The notes beneath the pieces were generated by a model that worked only from the letters and a program-made list of their open reading frames with translations, was not told the DNA's origin and did not search any database. 64,000 nucleotides of DNA, taken from contig NC_084465.1 of assembly GCF_027409185.1 (NCBI RefSeq), positions 26,453,864 through 26,517,863 of the forward strand, written 5' to 3'. Below are positions 22,473-32,472 of this stretch, one piece after another. Position numbers and translations under genes: made by a program. Origin of the DNA: Cynocephalus volans (lineage: Eukaryota; Chordata; Mammalia; Dermoptera; Cynocephalidae). The number at the start of each line of letters is the position of its first letter. The stretch's first letter is position 1.

Positions 22473-23194
22473 AGCATCCCTATTATTCAGGTGAGGAAAT
22501 TGAAAGGTGCAGTTACAAGCCCGAGGTTACCATGTCTTCTTAGAATCTGTAATAGCCAAAATAGGAAAGACCATATCCTGGGCCTTAGGAAGACAGACTT
22601 CAAAAGTGCAGCTAAAAGAATAGTTTTAAGACAAAGCCTTAAATGCAAGGTGGTGGCCTCCATCTTCTATGCCCAATTGACCATGCAAGTTAACCTCATT
22701 CCCTCCAAAAACCCCACTAAAATGACAGTAAAGGATTACAAAAGGCGTGACCCATAGGTACCAAAAGAGAGGAAGAGTAGACAACAGCAAACTAACAACA
22801 GCACTACAATGGAAAATAGGTGTCATGTAATAACTAACAGAACAGATTAAAAGTTAAATAAAAAAACAAAAACAAAAATTTTTATTAAATACCCTATTCC
22901 TAAACCATAAGTGAGGGAAATGAAGAAGCAACCCAGTATACATTACAGAACCCCTTCAAAGATTGGTGGTTCCAGGTTCCACTGATCATGGAGATAAATG
23001 AAGGGCTGTAACAGGAAGAGAGGATGAAAGCTTAAGAAGTGTTGGACACCTAGATCTCCTCCCCAATTCTGTGGACCCAGGCTATTGACACTCTCCCAGC
23101 TTTTTAGAAGACCAGATGATTTTGCTAGGGAAAGAGCAAACTAGAGGGATATGAGCACAGGTAAGGGGAATTATCATACTAAAAACTTGGGTTT
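22473..23194. other. Intergenic, possible old L1 debris
   Basis: A-rich sense-strand text such as GGAAAGACCATATCCTGGGC recalls L1, but I cannot align it confidently. No gene. Confidence 0.35.
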
Positions 23195-23204
23195 AAAGTG
23201 AAAG

Positions 23205-23296
23205 GGCTGGCCAGTTAGCTCAGCTGGTTAGAGTACAGTGGTGAAACACCAAAGTCAAGGGTTTGGATCCCTGTACAGTCTAGCTGCCAAAAAAAT
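23205..23296 (+). mobile_element. CYN-type SINE, monomer
   Basis: GGCTGGCCAGTTAGCTCAGC ... AACACCAAAGTCAAGGGTTT ... ATCCCTGTACAGTCTAGCTG and a short A-tail. The duplication AAAGTGAAAG is perfect (23195-23204 and 23297-23306). Confidence 0.92.
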
Positions 23297-23559
23297 AAAG
23301 TGAAAGATAACACAATGAACAGTAGATCCTCAACCTCCTTTTCTCACTCAGCTCCCAGAAGCCTGGAAGACAGTCATATTCCATCCAGTCAGGAAACGAT
23401 AGGATTCCTCTATGGGCACTCTGACCAGCTCAAGAGGAAGGACCCATGTATTAATATTAGGAGTTTCCCAATGAAATGGCTCAGTGAGAGCACAACTAGT
23501 TAAGGTCACTAGTTGACAATCTCACCCGTGCACACAGAGCTCTAATCAGCTTTTTAGTA

Positions 23560-25016
23560 TCCCTCTTTGAAATATAAATTGAACAAGGTCCAACCGTATG
23601 CTATCTACATGAGACACACTTTAGATTCAAAGATACAAATAGGTTGGAAATAAAAGAATGGAAAAAGATATATTATGCAAACAGCAGCTATAAGAAAGCT
23701 AGAGTAACTATACTAATATCAGACAAAATAGACCTTTTAAAAAATTATGTTACTAGAGATAATAAGGGACATTTCATAATGATAAAAGGGACAATCCAAC
23801 AGGAAAATATAACAGTTATAAGCATACATGCACCTAACAACAGAGCCCCAAAATACATGAAGCAAAACACAGGCAGAATTGAAGGGAGAAATAGAAAATT
23901 CAATAATAGTTGGAGACTTCAATTCCCCACTTTCAATAATAGGTAGAACAACCAGAGAGATTAACACAGAGATAAACGACTCAAACAACACTATAAACCA
24001 ACTAGACTGAATAGACACCTATAGAACACTCTACCCAACAACAGGATACACATTCTTCTAAAATGCACTTGAAACATTCTCTAGGATGCACTGTACACTA
24101 GGCCATAAAACAAGCCTCAATACATTTAAAAGAATTGAAATTGTACAAAGTATGTTCTCTGATCACAATGGAGTAAAATTAGGAAAAAGATTTGAAGAGA
24201 CATTTCTCCAAATAGATATACAAATGGCCAATAGGCACATGAAATCATGCTTTACATTACTAGTTATTAGGCAAATGCAAACCAAAACTACAATAAGGTA
24301 CACTCACACTTACTAGAATGGCTATAATAAAAAAGGTGGACAATAACAAGTGTTGAATGGATGTGGAGAAATTGGAATCCTCACACATTGCTGATGGGAA
24401 TGTAAAATGTTGCAGTCACTTTGGAAAACAGTCTGGGAGTTCCTCAAACATTAAACACAGAGTTACTGTTTGACCTAGCAACTTCACTCCTAGGTATACA
24501 CCAGTGAGAGTTGAAAACATGTGTTCATGTTCACACAAAAACTTTTATCCAAATGTTGAAAGCAATATTTTTCATAATAACCCATAAGTAAAAACAACCC
24601 AATTGTCTACTAAGTGATGAATGAATCAACAAAATGTGATCTGTTCATGTAATGGGATATTATTCAGCCATTAAAAGGAATCAGGAACTGCTACATGCTG
24701 TAACATGGACAAAACTTGAAAACATCATGCTAAGGTAAAGAAGCCAGACACAAAAGGCCATATATTGTATGATTCCATTTGCATGAAAAGAACGGAATAG
24801 GCAAATCAACAGAGACAGAACATAGATTACCAGGGACTGGGTTGAGGGGGAATCAGAAATGACTGCCAGTGGGTAACAGGTTTCTTTCTGAGGTGATGAA
24901 AATATTCCAATATTAGATAGTGGTCACTGTTGCATGATTTTGTGCATATATTAAAAATCACAGGTTTTCTTTAAAAGAGTGAATTTTATGGAACATGAAT
25001 TACATCTCAAGTAAGA
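23560..25016 (+). mobile_element. L1 remnant, internally deleted
   Basis: The first part (about 23560-24190) is L1 ORF2 endonuclease-domain sequence with many stops; short stretches such as ISIHAPNNRAPKYMKQN are still readable. From about 24195 the text jumps to the ORF2 3' end and 3'UTR (ACATTTCTCCAAATAGATAT, GATGTGGAGAAATTGGAATC, GGATATTATTCAGCCATTAA). The reverse-transcriptase domain is absent between the two. It is an old, inactive element of the L1M type, and no terminal duplication is visible. Confidence 0.85.
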
Positions 25017-26118
25017 ATAATCTTTTCCACAAATAATTCTGGGACAACTGGCTATTCACATGCAATAATATTCCACGTTATAAGTAACATTCACATGTTA
25101 TAAAATGTTATTAAAAATGTCTTTCTTAATGAGATAAATGGGCTGTTTGTTTTACAATTAGTTTTTATATCCATGGCTAATAGGGTCAAATTCAGGAAAA
25201 ATTTTAATCGTATTTTTTATTTTTAGAGATGTAAGCACTGAGAAACTTGTAATAAATAAGGAGATGGGAATGGAAAGCATTTTGATATAGCAATTTTAAT
25301 CAATTCTTTGAATTCTTTCTGAATTATAACCAAAATCACAGAGTAATCTATCATCACAAATTATTTTTAATGATCTACCTGCTGACAAATCTATTTAGTT
25401 CTCCTCTAATTTGCTGAAAGCAAAGAATTGGAAGTCACCTGACTTGCAAAACAATTTTTTTTATCCAATTACTAATGTTAATTCTCTTCATCAATTTCTG
25501 GAAAGTATGTCAAGAAAGCTTTACCAGGACTTATCAAATAGTTGCTAATTATATGTATGTTATTTTTGCACTTACAAAAATCTTGTTTAACATATTCAGA
25601 AAGGTTAGTAAACTAAAAATGTTAATTTTAATATGCTTTTATCAACATAATTTTTTATAAAATGTCTTTATCACACATTTTTTATAAAATGTCTTTATCA
25701 CACATTTTTTGTATATGTAATATGTGTAATACACACACATACACATACATAATTTTTTTGTCAAAACCTTGTAGCTGCAGATTTGGTTATTCAATTTATG
25801 GAAAATATTTGCTATATAACCAGATTTAGTTCTCATCAAATCAATCAACCAAGTCGGACTTTTCTGTATGAAAAAGACTGACTTCACTTTTTAATTCAAG
25901 TAAATGCTTTAATATGCATTCTGGAGAATAAAAAAAAACGATGTGAAATAAATTATAAAATGCATCTTGTAAAATAGATTATTAAAGGCAGATAAAATTA
26001 AAATGATATATATAAAACTAATATAATTATCTATTAAAAATTTGTAAAGCAGTATAAAAAACTTGTATGCTGTTTCTTATAGCAGAGTATAATTTTAATT
26101 TAATTTAATTTAATTTTG
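25017..26118. other. AT-rich intergenic DNA
   Basis: Very AT-rich sequence with no gene. It contains a 27-bp tandem repeat at 25651-25710. Confidence 0.6.
25651..25710. repeat. 27-bp tandem repeat, about 2.2 copies
   Basis: The unit TTTTTTATAAAATGTCTTTA plus TCACACA occurs twice without mismatch (25651-25677 and 25678-25704), followed by the start of a third copy. Confidence 0.95.
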
Positions 26119-26218
26119 TTATTATTATTATTTTTTAAAGATGACCGGTAAGGGGATCTTAACCCTTGACTTGGTGTTGTCAGCACCACACTCTCCCAGG
26201 TGAGCCATGGGCCGGCCC
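26119..26218 (-). mobile_element. CYN-type SINE, recombinant half-dimer
   Basis: Antisense. GATGACCGGTAAGGGGATCT and TTGGTGTTGTCAGCACCACA come from the right monomer, then the text passes directly into CTCTCCCAGGTGAGCCATGG and GCCGGCCC, the head of the left monomer. The middle of the dimer is missing. It lies beside an AATTT-rich run that may be part of the target duplication. Confidence 0.88.
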
Positions 26219-27066
26219 TTAATTTTAAAATGACTTTTATGCAAACACAGAATATCAAAAATGAAATAATGAGGGAATAAGAATGGTTACTGGTTCAAAT
26301 GAGAATTTGAGGAATGGAGATTTATAGTCAGTTGGTCAGAGGAATGCTGAAAATAGTTTGTTAAGTTAGAAACGACACTGGTTACTATCCTGCAGGGCAT
26401 TAAAACTGTAATTTTTGAGGTCATCTTCCCTTCCCAACAGGAATAATTTGCATCTCTCCTGAGCAAAAATCTGCAAGTTCACAAATACCTGCAGAGTCTG
26501 GTCCCTGTTCAATAGTCAGGCAGTCAAACGGATACTTTCTCCTAGAGAAATGAATAGTCCTTGCTGATCCTGTTACACAACGTTCCCGTGTGCCACTGAA
26601 AAGACGCAGAGCCATCTTTTCACATTATTTCCATGTTTGGGATAATTTGTCCTTACAGCCATTATTTAATTTGTATTAATGCAATTTAATGTGTTACTAA
26701 AATGATAAATTATTTATTATTTGAAGAATATGATAAGAAGGCATAGTATTCCTTCAATAAATGTGTGCTTATGTGTGTTTCAAGCTCTGGTATTTGGTTT
26801 GGGGGAATGATTGACAAGAATTATGTATTAGAAAATCAGAAATAATGCCATTAATTTTGTTAGGCATCATGATTAAACTTTTCCAATAATTTTAATAAAA
26901 GAGAAAAATGTAAGAACTAATTAAGTCTGTCAGCTGGCATATAATTTTATTTTTGCTAATAGTAGGAGAAAATATTAAACATTTTATTAGATGAAATAAA
27001 AAGAATATTAATTGTAATTGCAACATTATTTTCAAATAATAGTTTACTACATGAGAAGATAGAGTT
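26219..27066. other. AT-rich intergenic DNA
   Basis: No gene or recognised repeat. Confidence 0.5.
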
Positions 27067-27477
27067 TTAAACACTTTTTCTTATTGAAACATATTGATTA
27101 TACATATTTGCAAGGTATGGAGTTAAATATCAATACATATATACAATGTGTGATGATCAAATTAGAGTAATTAGCATATTCATCATTACAAAACTTAATC
27201 ATTTTCTTGAGATGAGGACATCAGATATCCTCTCTTCTAGCCATTTGATAACATGCAGTACATTACTGTTAATTATATATGCCTACCTTGACTGTATACC
27301 CATAGAACTTATTTTCCCTATCTGGCTGTGTGCCCATTGCCCAAACTCTCATGATCTCCCATTTCCCCCTCCCCTCCCCCTCCCCCGTCCTCCTCTCCCT
27401 CTTTCCCACTTCTAATAACAAGAGTTCTGCTCTCTCCTTCTGAAAGTTCAACTTATTATTATTATCATTTTTCTTTC

Positions 27478-27564
27478 TCTTTTTTTTTTTTTGTTGTGAT
27501 CTGCACCCTTGACCTTGGTGTTACAACACTGTGCTCTAACCAGCTGAGATAACTGACCAGCCCC
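27478..27564 (-). mobile_element. CYN-type SINE, monomer, inside L1
   Basis: T-tail, ATCTGCACCCTTGACCTTGG, TGTTACAACACTGTGCTCTA and ACCAGCTGAGATAACTGACC AGCCCC. The 3' region between tail and B-box is shortened. A CTTT-rich flank lies on both sides. Confidence 0.88.
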
Positions 27565-27569
27565 TTTTC

Positions 27570-27628
<59 letters not shown>

Positions 27629-27629
27629 A

Positions 27630-27715
<86 letters not shown>

Positions 27716-27750
27716 CTCTTTCTCTCTTTCTCTCTTTCTCTCTTTCTCTC

Positions 27751-27797
<47 letters not shown>

Positions 27798-27819
27798 TCT
27801 TTTCTTTTCTTTTCTTTCT
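27565..27819. repeat. CTTT/CTCTTT/CT polypyrimidine microsatellite
   Basis: About 250 bases of almost pure pyrimidine on the + strand. A block of CTTT units (with one A at 27629) passes into TTTCTC units and then CT units, with one G at 27796 before a TTTTC end. The purine strand can be translated without stops in several frames, which explains the Lys/Arg/Glu-rich open frames; these are not genes. Confidence 0.97.
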
Positions 27820-28161
27820 GGCCGATTTCACTCAGTATAACTTTCTCCAAGCTCATCCATGTTGCCGGGAATGGCAAAATTCCATTCTCTTTTATTGGCT
27901 GAGTACTAATCCATTGTATGTCTATACCACATTTTATTCATCCAGTCGTCTGTTGATGAACATTTAGGTTGCTTCCATATCTTGGCTATTGTGAATAGAG
28001 CTGCAGTAAACATAGGAGTGCAGGTATCTCTTTGACAGGGTGTTTCCACTCCTTTGGGTTTATACCCAGTAGTGGGATTGCTGGATTGTATGATAGTTCT
28101 ATCTGTTGTTCTTTGAGAAAGCTCTATACTGTTTTCCATAATGGATGTACTTAAACACCTT

Positions 28162-28654
28162 ATTAAATAAAGCACATTTTAATTTGGAAAAAACAACAAA
28201 CCAACACACCCAATGTTATACAATTGTTAAAAGTGAGTTTTGGCCAGTCTGTCTTGAAAAACTGTGGTAGTCCCACCAAAACACTGCAATTACATTTGGA
28301 AGAACCAAGGTCACTAACTTATACTGCTTCAATTCTTTTAAGGAAATGTTCTTCTCAGACAATGGTTTATGTTAAGAAGGGACACTAAGACTAGCCTAAA
28401 AATGACTCCTTGTATTTAAATATTGTTGAGGTGGCCGGAGGGGGTGGCGGTGGTATGGAGTGGAAAGCCATTTTTAGGATTCAGCATTTGTTACTGATGC
28501 TAACTTTGTCTTTGCCCTTATGGGACTTTTTGTCAAGAGCAATAACACTTGTTAGGGTATGAAAGAGGCAAAATGTCATCACTCCCACCACCCCATTTTA
28601 CAATATACCTGAATTCTGAAACCCCAACAAGGGCCAAAATATGGTTGGTTGGTT
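28162..28654. other. Intergenic, no feature recognised
   Basis: No gene and no named repeat. A G-rich patch (GGCCGGAGGGGGTGGCGGTG) lies near 28433. Confidence 0.5.
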
Positions 28655-28742
28655 TTAAAAAAATTTTTTGCCAATTGGCCAGTATGGGTGATCCAAACTC
28701 TTGACCTTGGTGTTATCAACCAACTAAGCTAACTGGCCATCC
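28655..28742 (-). mobile_element. CYN-type SINE, monomer
   Basis: ATTTTTTGCCAATTGGCCAG, TTGACCTTGGTGTTATCAAC and CCAACTAAGCTAACTGGCCA. The duplication CCAAARTATGGTT (28634-28646 and 28743-28755) differs at one base. It has a 10-base internal loss at the tRNA anticodon region. Confidence 0.85.
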
Positions 28743-28755
28743 CCAAAGTATGGTT

Positions 28756-29440
28756 TTTAACACCTGCTTCACCCTTCACAGACACACGTATATAACAAGG
28801 AAAGAGCCAGAGCAGAAAGACAGGTTTATGGGCCCAATTAAGCTTACAGGAGGCTGTCCCCAAAGCAGATTTTCAAATTGTGCCTTTATTTGCATCCCTG
28901 GAGGTTTTTATATCCAGAGGCAACACATCTTAACAATCCCATAGATGAGAGTGTGCAGGGGATATAGGACAATGGTGAAAGTGGAGGTGGGAAATGTTTT
29001 AGATACATAGCTCCAGCTGCTGTATGGAAAATAGATTAGGGGCATGAGTGGAAGCCAGAGGCCAGGACCAAAATCCAGGCTGGGGCGGTGGAGGGGCCGA
29101 CTTGCTGTTGGACTAGATGTGGTGGGGAGAGAAAGGGAAGAATTTGGAAGGAGGCCTGAACTACTACTTGACTAACTGGGTGGTGAGAATTGCTCCTACT
29201 GAGATGGGGAAGGAGGCGGAGGCAGAGTTTGGGGAGGGAAGGACATGGTAAGTTTAAGAGGATCACTCAGCAAGTGAAAATGTCAAGTAGGAAATTATGT
29301 AAATGAGTCGGGTGTTCACGGGCAAGGCCTTGTGGATATATCCCATCTGGGAGTCATTAGCACACAGATAACACTGAAAGCCCGTGGAATTGAATGAGAG
29401 AGATGGATAGAGATTCTCCTTCCCTACTTACTTGCTTTAA
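28756..29440. other. Intergenic, old decayed sequence
   Basis: No gene. The purine-rich text about 29040-29400 has the character of an old interspersed repeat but I cannot assign it. Confidence 0.4.
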
Positions 29441-29459
29441 AAAACTTGCTTTATCTCAT

Positions 29460-29780
29460 ATCAATTATTTCTGTTCATTAGATCTATTCCAAACTCTTCA
29501 TTTTGTTTATTGATGCTTCTATTTTTTGCTGGACACCATATTTTTAAAAAATACCATTGCTTTATAACACACTCTGATAGTGTAGGGCTAGACCACCATT
29601 TTTTTGTCACAATATCTGAAATTACTGTCTTTATATTTCCAAATAAATTGTAGAAGCATTTTGTCAAGACCCAAATAACTTTTAAGATTTTCATAAGGAT
29701 TGCAGATTCTGTCAGTTTGTTTAAGGGCAGTACATATCTTCACAATGTTTAGTTTTTTCATTCAGAAACAAGGAATATTA
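29460..29780 (-). mobile_element. Old L1 ORF2 fragment
   Basis: Antisense L1 ORF2 text, for example TTTTCATAAGGATTGCAGAT, TCTGTCAGTTTG and GGGCAGTACATATCTTCACA, corresponding to the well-conserved ORF2 stretch just before its last third. Heavily decayed. Confidence 0.65.
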
Positions 29781-29932
29781 TTTTTTAAAAATATTTTTGA
29801 ATAGGTAATACATAAACACAGTACAAAATTTCAAAAGGTTGGAAAAATTATACAGCGAAAAGTAAATCTCTCTGCTCCTTCATACTCAGGTTCCTTTCCT
29901 ACAGGCAACCAGTATTTACAGCTTCATAGGTA

Positions 29933-30308
29933 TTGCCTTAGTCCATTTTGTATTGCTATAAAAGAATACCGCAGACTGGGGTGGGGGGCAATTTATAAAG
30001 AAAATAAATTTATTAGGCTCACAATTCTGGAGGCTGGGAAGTCCAAGAGCACGGTGCTAGCCTCTGGTGAGTCATCCCATAGTGGAAGGGGAAAAGGGCA
30101 AGGAGCACATGGGAGAGGAAGTAGGCCAAACTCATAACCCACTCCTGCCACATTAGCTCACTCCCACAGTAATGGCATTAATCCATTCATGAGGGCAGAG
30201 CCCTCATGACCTAATCACCTCTTAAAGGTCCCACCTCTCAACACTGTGTCGCATTTGGGGATTAAGTTTCCAACACATGAACTTTAGAGAACACATTCAA
30301 ACCACAGT
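29933..30308 (-). mobile_element. MaLR solo LTR (MST/THE1 type)
   Basis: Antisense LTR of about 375 bp. It reads TTAGTCCATTTTGTATTGCT, ATTCTGGAGGCTGGGAAGTC, AATCCATTCATGAGGGCAGA, TAATCACCTCTTAAAGGTCC and ATTAAGTTTCCAACACATGA, all typical of MST/THE1 LTRs. AGGTA occurs at both edges (29928-29932 and 30309-30313), the right size for a MaLR target duplication. No internal region, so it is a solo LTR, non-coding. Confidence 0.9.
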
Positions 30309-30692
30309 AGGTAACTTCCCAGAGATGGGTCCTGTGTATATATAGTAACAGATTCATCATGTGCAAATGAAAGCAAATCATACATACTGCATTGCATCCT
30401 GCTTTGTTTTAAATTGTAATAATTTTATATTAGCATGTTTTGAGCTGCTTCATTCTTTTTAATAGCTGTGTAATATTCCATTGTTTTAAGATATATTCAA
30501 CCAACTCTTTATTGTATTAATCTACTATATAGATTATTTAACCAATACTTTGTTGATGAACAATCTTTTGCTATTAAAAATAATATGAAAGGAATGTATC
30601 CATGTATACATGTCATTTCACATCTTTCAATATATGTGTAGGATAAATTCCTAGAAGAGGAGTTACTAAGTCATAGAATATATGCATTTTAT

Positions 30693-30815
30693 CTTTTTCA
30701 TTTTCTTTCTTTCTTTCTTTTTTTTTTTTTGCTAGCTGGCCTTACAGGGATCCAAACCCTTGACTTTGGTGTTACAACACCATGCTCTAACCAACCAAGC
30801 TAACTGGCCAGCACC
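30693..30815 (-). mobile_element. CYN-type SINE, monomer
   Basis: CTTT-rich tail, then GCTAGCTGGCCTTACAGGGA, TGACTTTGGTGTTACAACAC and CTAACCAACCAAGCTAACTG GCCAGC. An imperfect duplication YATGCATTTTA-like text flanks it. Confidence 0.88.
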
Positions 30816-31189
30816 CACATGTGCATTTTAAACTTTGATATATATTGCCAGATAATTCTCCATAGAGGTTATACAAATTTATGCCACCACCAGCCACGTA
30901 AGTGTGTGTCCTTATATCTTTATGAACAGGTATCAAATTGTTTGATCTTTGCCAGTCTAATAAGTGAAAATTATCTCGTGTACTTTTAAATTTATTTTTC
31001 TCTTGCTGTGAATAAGGTTGAACATTAAGAGATATTTGTATTTTCTTTTCTGGAAACTATTTCTTTATCTATTTTCTTTTTTATTTGTAGGAGCTCTTAA
31101 TATGTAAAGGAAGATAATCCTTTACTATAATGAGCTTTAAGTGTTTTTCCTAGTTATTTGAATTTTGACTTTATGTTTTGTTTTTTTTT

Positions 31190-31580
31190 TTTCCCCTGCT
31201 GAAGGGACAGCATTCTAAGAACCTTGAATTGTTCAACAAGAGGGGGAAGGTACTGATGAACTCTGGATTTGATGTTATGTATATATGTTGTGATTTCTAG
31301 GGGAACCACTATGCCTATAGAGAGAATAACTTCCAAATTAGTAAAGGGAAAAAGTGGAATAAGAAAAAAATCAATCCAAAAGAAGACAAAAAAAAAAAAA
31401 AAAAAAGGAAAGAAAACAAACATAGAGCTGGTGGGACTAATAGAAAGCACAGGACAGGGAAGTCACCAGTGTCTCCTCTTCCCATCTTGTGGCCCCTTGC
31501 CCCTGGGCCATCATTCATCTATGCGTCCCACTATGGGCCTGGCACTGTGCTAAGCACAGTGAGTGAAACCCAACCCCTTC
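31190..31580. other. Intergenic, with A19 run
   Basis: Unassigned sequence with an A-run near 31388-31406. No gene. Confidence 0.5.
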
Positions 31581-32472
31581 TCCAAAGATATAAAATGGCC
31601 AGTAAGCACATGAAAGAAAACATACTCAACATCATTAGTCATTAGAGAAATGTGAGTCAAAACCACAACGAGATACCTCTTCACATCTGCTGGGATGCTA
31701 CTATCAAAAAAGAAAAAGAAAAATAAGTGGAGAAATTGGAACTCTTGTGCTTTGCTGGTGGGAACGTAAAATGGTGCAGCCGCTGTGGAAACGTCTGGCA
31801 GTTTCTCAAAGTGTTAAACATAGAATTATCATACAACCCAGTAATTCCACTCCTAGATATATACCCAAGAGAATTGAAAACAGAGACACAAATAGATGCT
31901 TGTATACCAATGTTCATAGCAGCCTTACTCACAACAGCCAAAAGGTGGAGGCAGCCCAAATGTCCATCAACGGATGAATGGATAAAGAGAATGGGATATA
32001 TACAATACAACGTGACATATATGCACGATATATACTTACACAATACATACATACATGGTTATTGTTTGGCCCTAAAAAGGGAATGGAATTCTGGCAAATG
32101 CTACAACATGGATGAATCTTGAAATCATGATGCTAAGTGAAAGAAGCCAGATGTGAAAGAGCGAATATTGTTTGATTCTCCCTATGTGAGATTCTTGCAA
32201 CAGGCAAATTTATAGTGACAGGAAGTGGAATAGAGGTTACCAGGGAGTGGAGGAGGAAGGAATGGAGAGTTTAATGGGTAAAGAGTTTCTGTTTGGGATG
32301 ATAAAAACTTCTGGAAATGGATAGTGGTGATGGTTGCCCAGCATTATAAATGCGCTTAATATCAATGAATTGTACATTGCAAGTGGCTAAAATGATAAAT
32401 TTTATGCTTTACACAACTATTTTATGCATATTTTAACAAAAATACAATAAAAATGTAAAAAAAAAAAAAGGC
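31580..32472 (+). mobile_element. L1M 3' end
   Basis: Sense ORF2 end and 3'UTR: AATGGCCAGTAAGCACATGA, AACGTAAAATGGTGCAGCCG, CCAAATGTCCATCAACGGAT, GATGCTAAGTGAAAGAAGCC, ending TACAATAAAAATG plus A-tail at about 32457-32469. Short ORF2 C-terminal frames survive but are broken; 5'-truncated. Confidence 0.88.

Larger units (their letters stand above)
27078..28150 (-). mobile_element. L1 3' end, 5'-truncated, interrupted by a SINE and a microsatellite
   Basis: Antisense L1. The left end begins at the 3' terminus (TTATTGAAACATATTGATTA), followed by the C-rich complement of the L1 3'UTR G-rich tract (about 27363-27400). The right part is the ORF2 3' end (CTTGGCTATTGTGAATAGAG, GGGTTTATACCCAGTAGTGG). 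It is flanked by TTAAACACYTT (27067-27077 and 28151-28161). A CYN SINE (27478) and a CTTT tract (27565) interrupt it. Confidence 0.85.
29785..31185 (-). mobile_element. Old L1M 3' end, interrupted by an LTR and a SINE
   Basis: Antisense L1M: 3' end text AATAGGTAATACATAAACAC, TACAGGCAACCAGTATTTAC; ORF2/3'UTR text TAATAGCTGTGTAATATTCC, AATTCCTAGAAGAGGAGTTA, TATTGCCAGATAATTCTCCA. A MaLR LTR (29933-30308) and a CYN SINE (30693-30815) are inserted in it, so it predates both. Confidence 0.75.

Noticed and set aside
27448..27877. Lys/Arg/Glu repeat open frames
   Set aside because: They are the purine strand of the CTTT/CT microsatellite, read without stops.
31681..32122. L1-overlapping open frames of 123-131 codons
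   Set aside because: They are decayed L1 ORF2 C-terminal text (and its antisense), 5'-truncated and non-functional.
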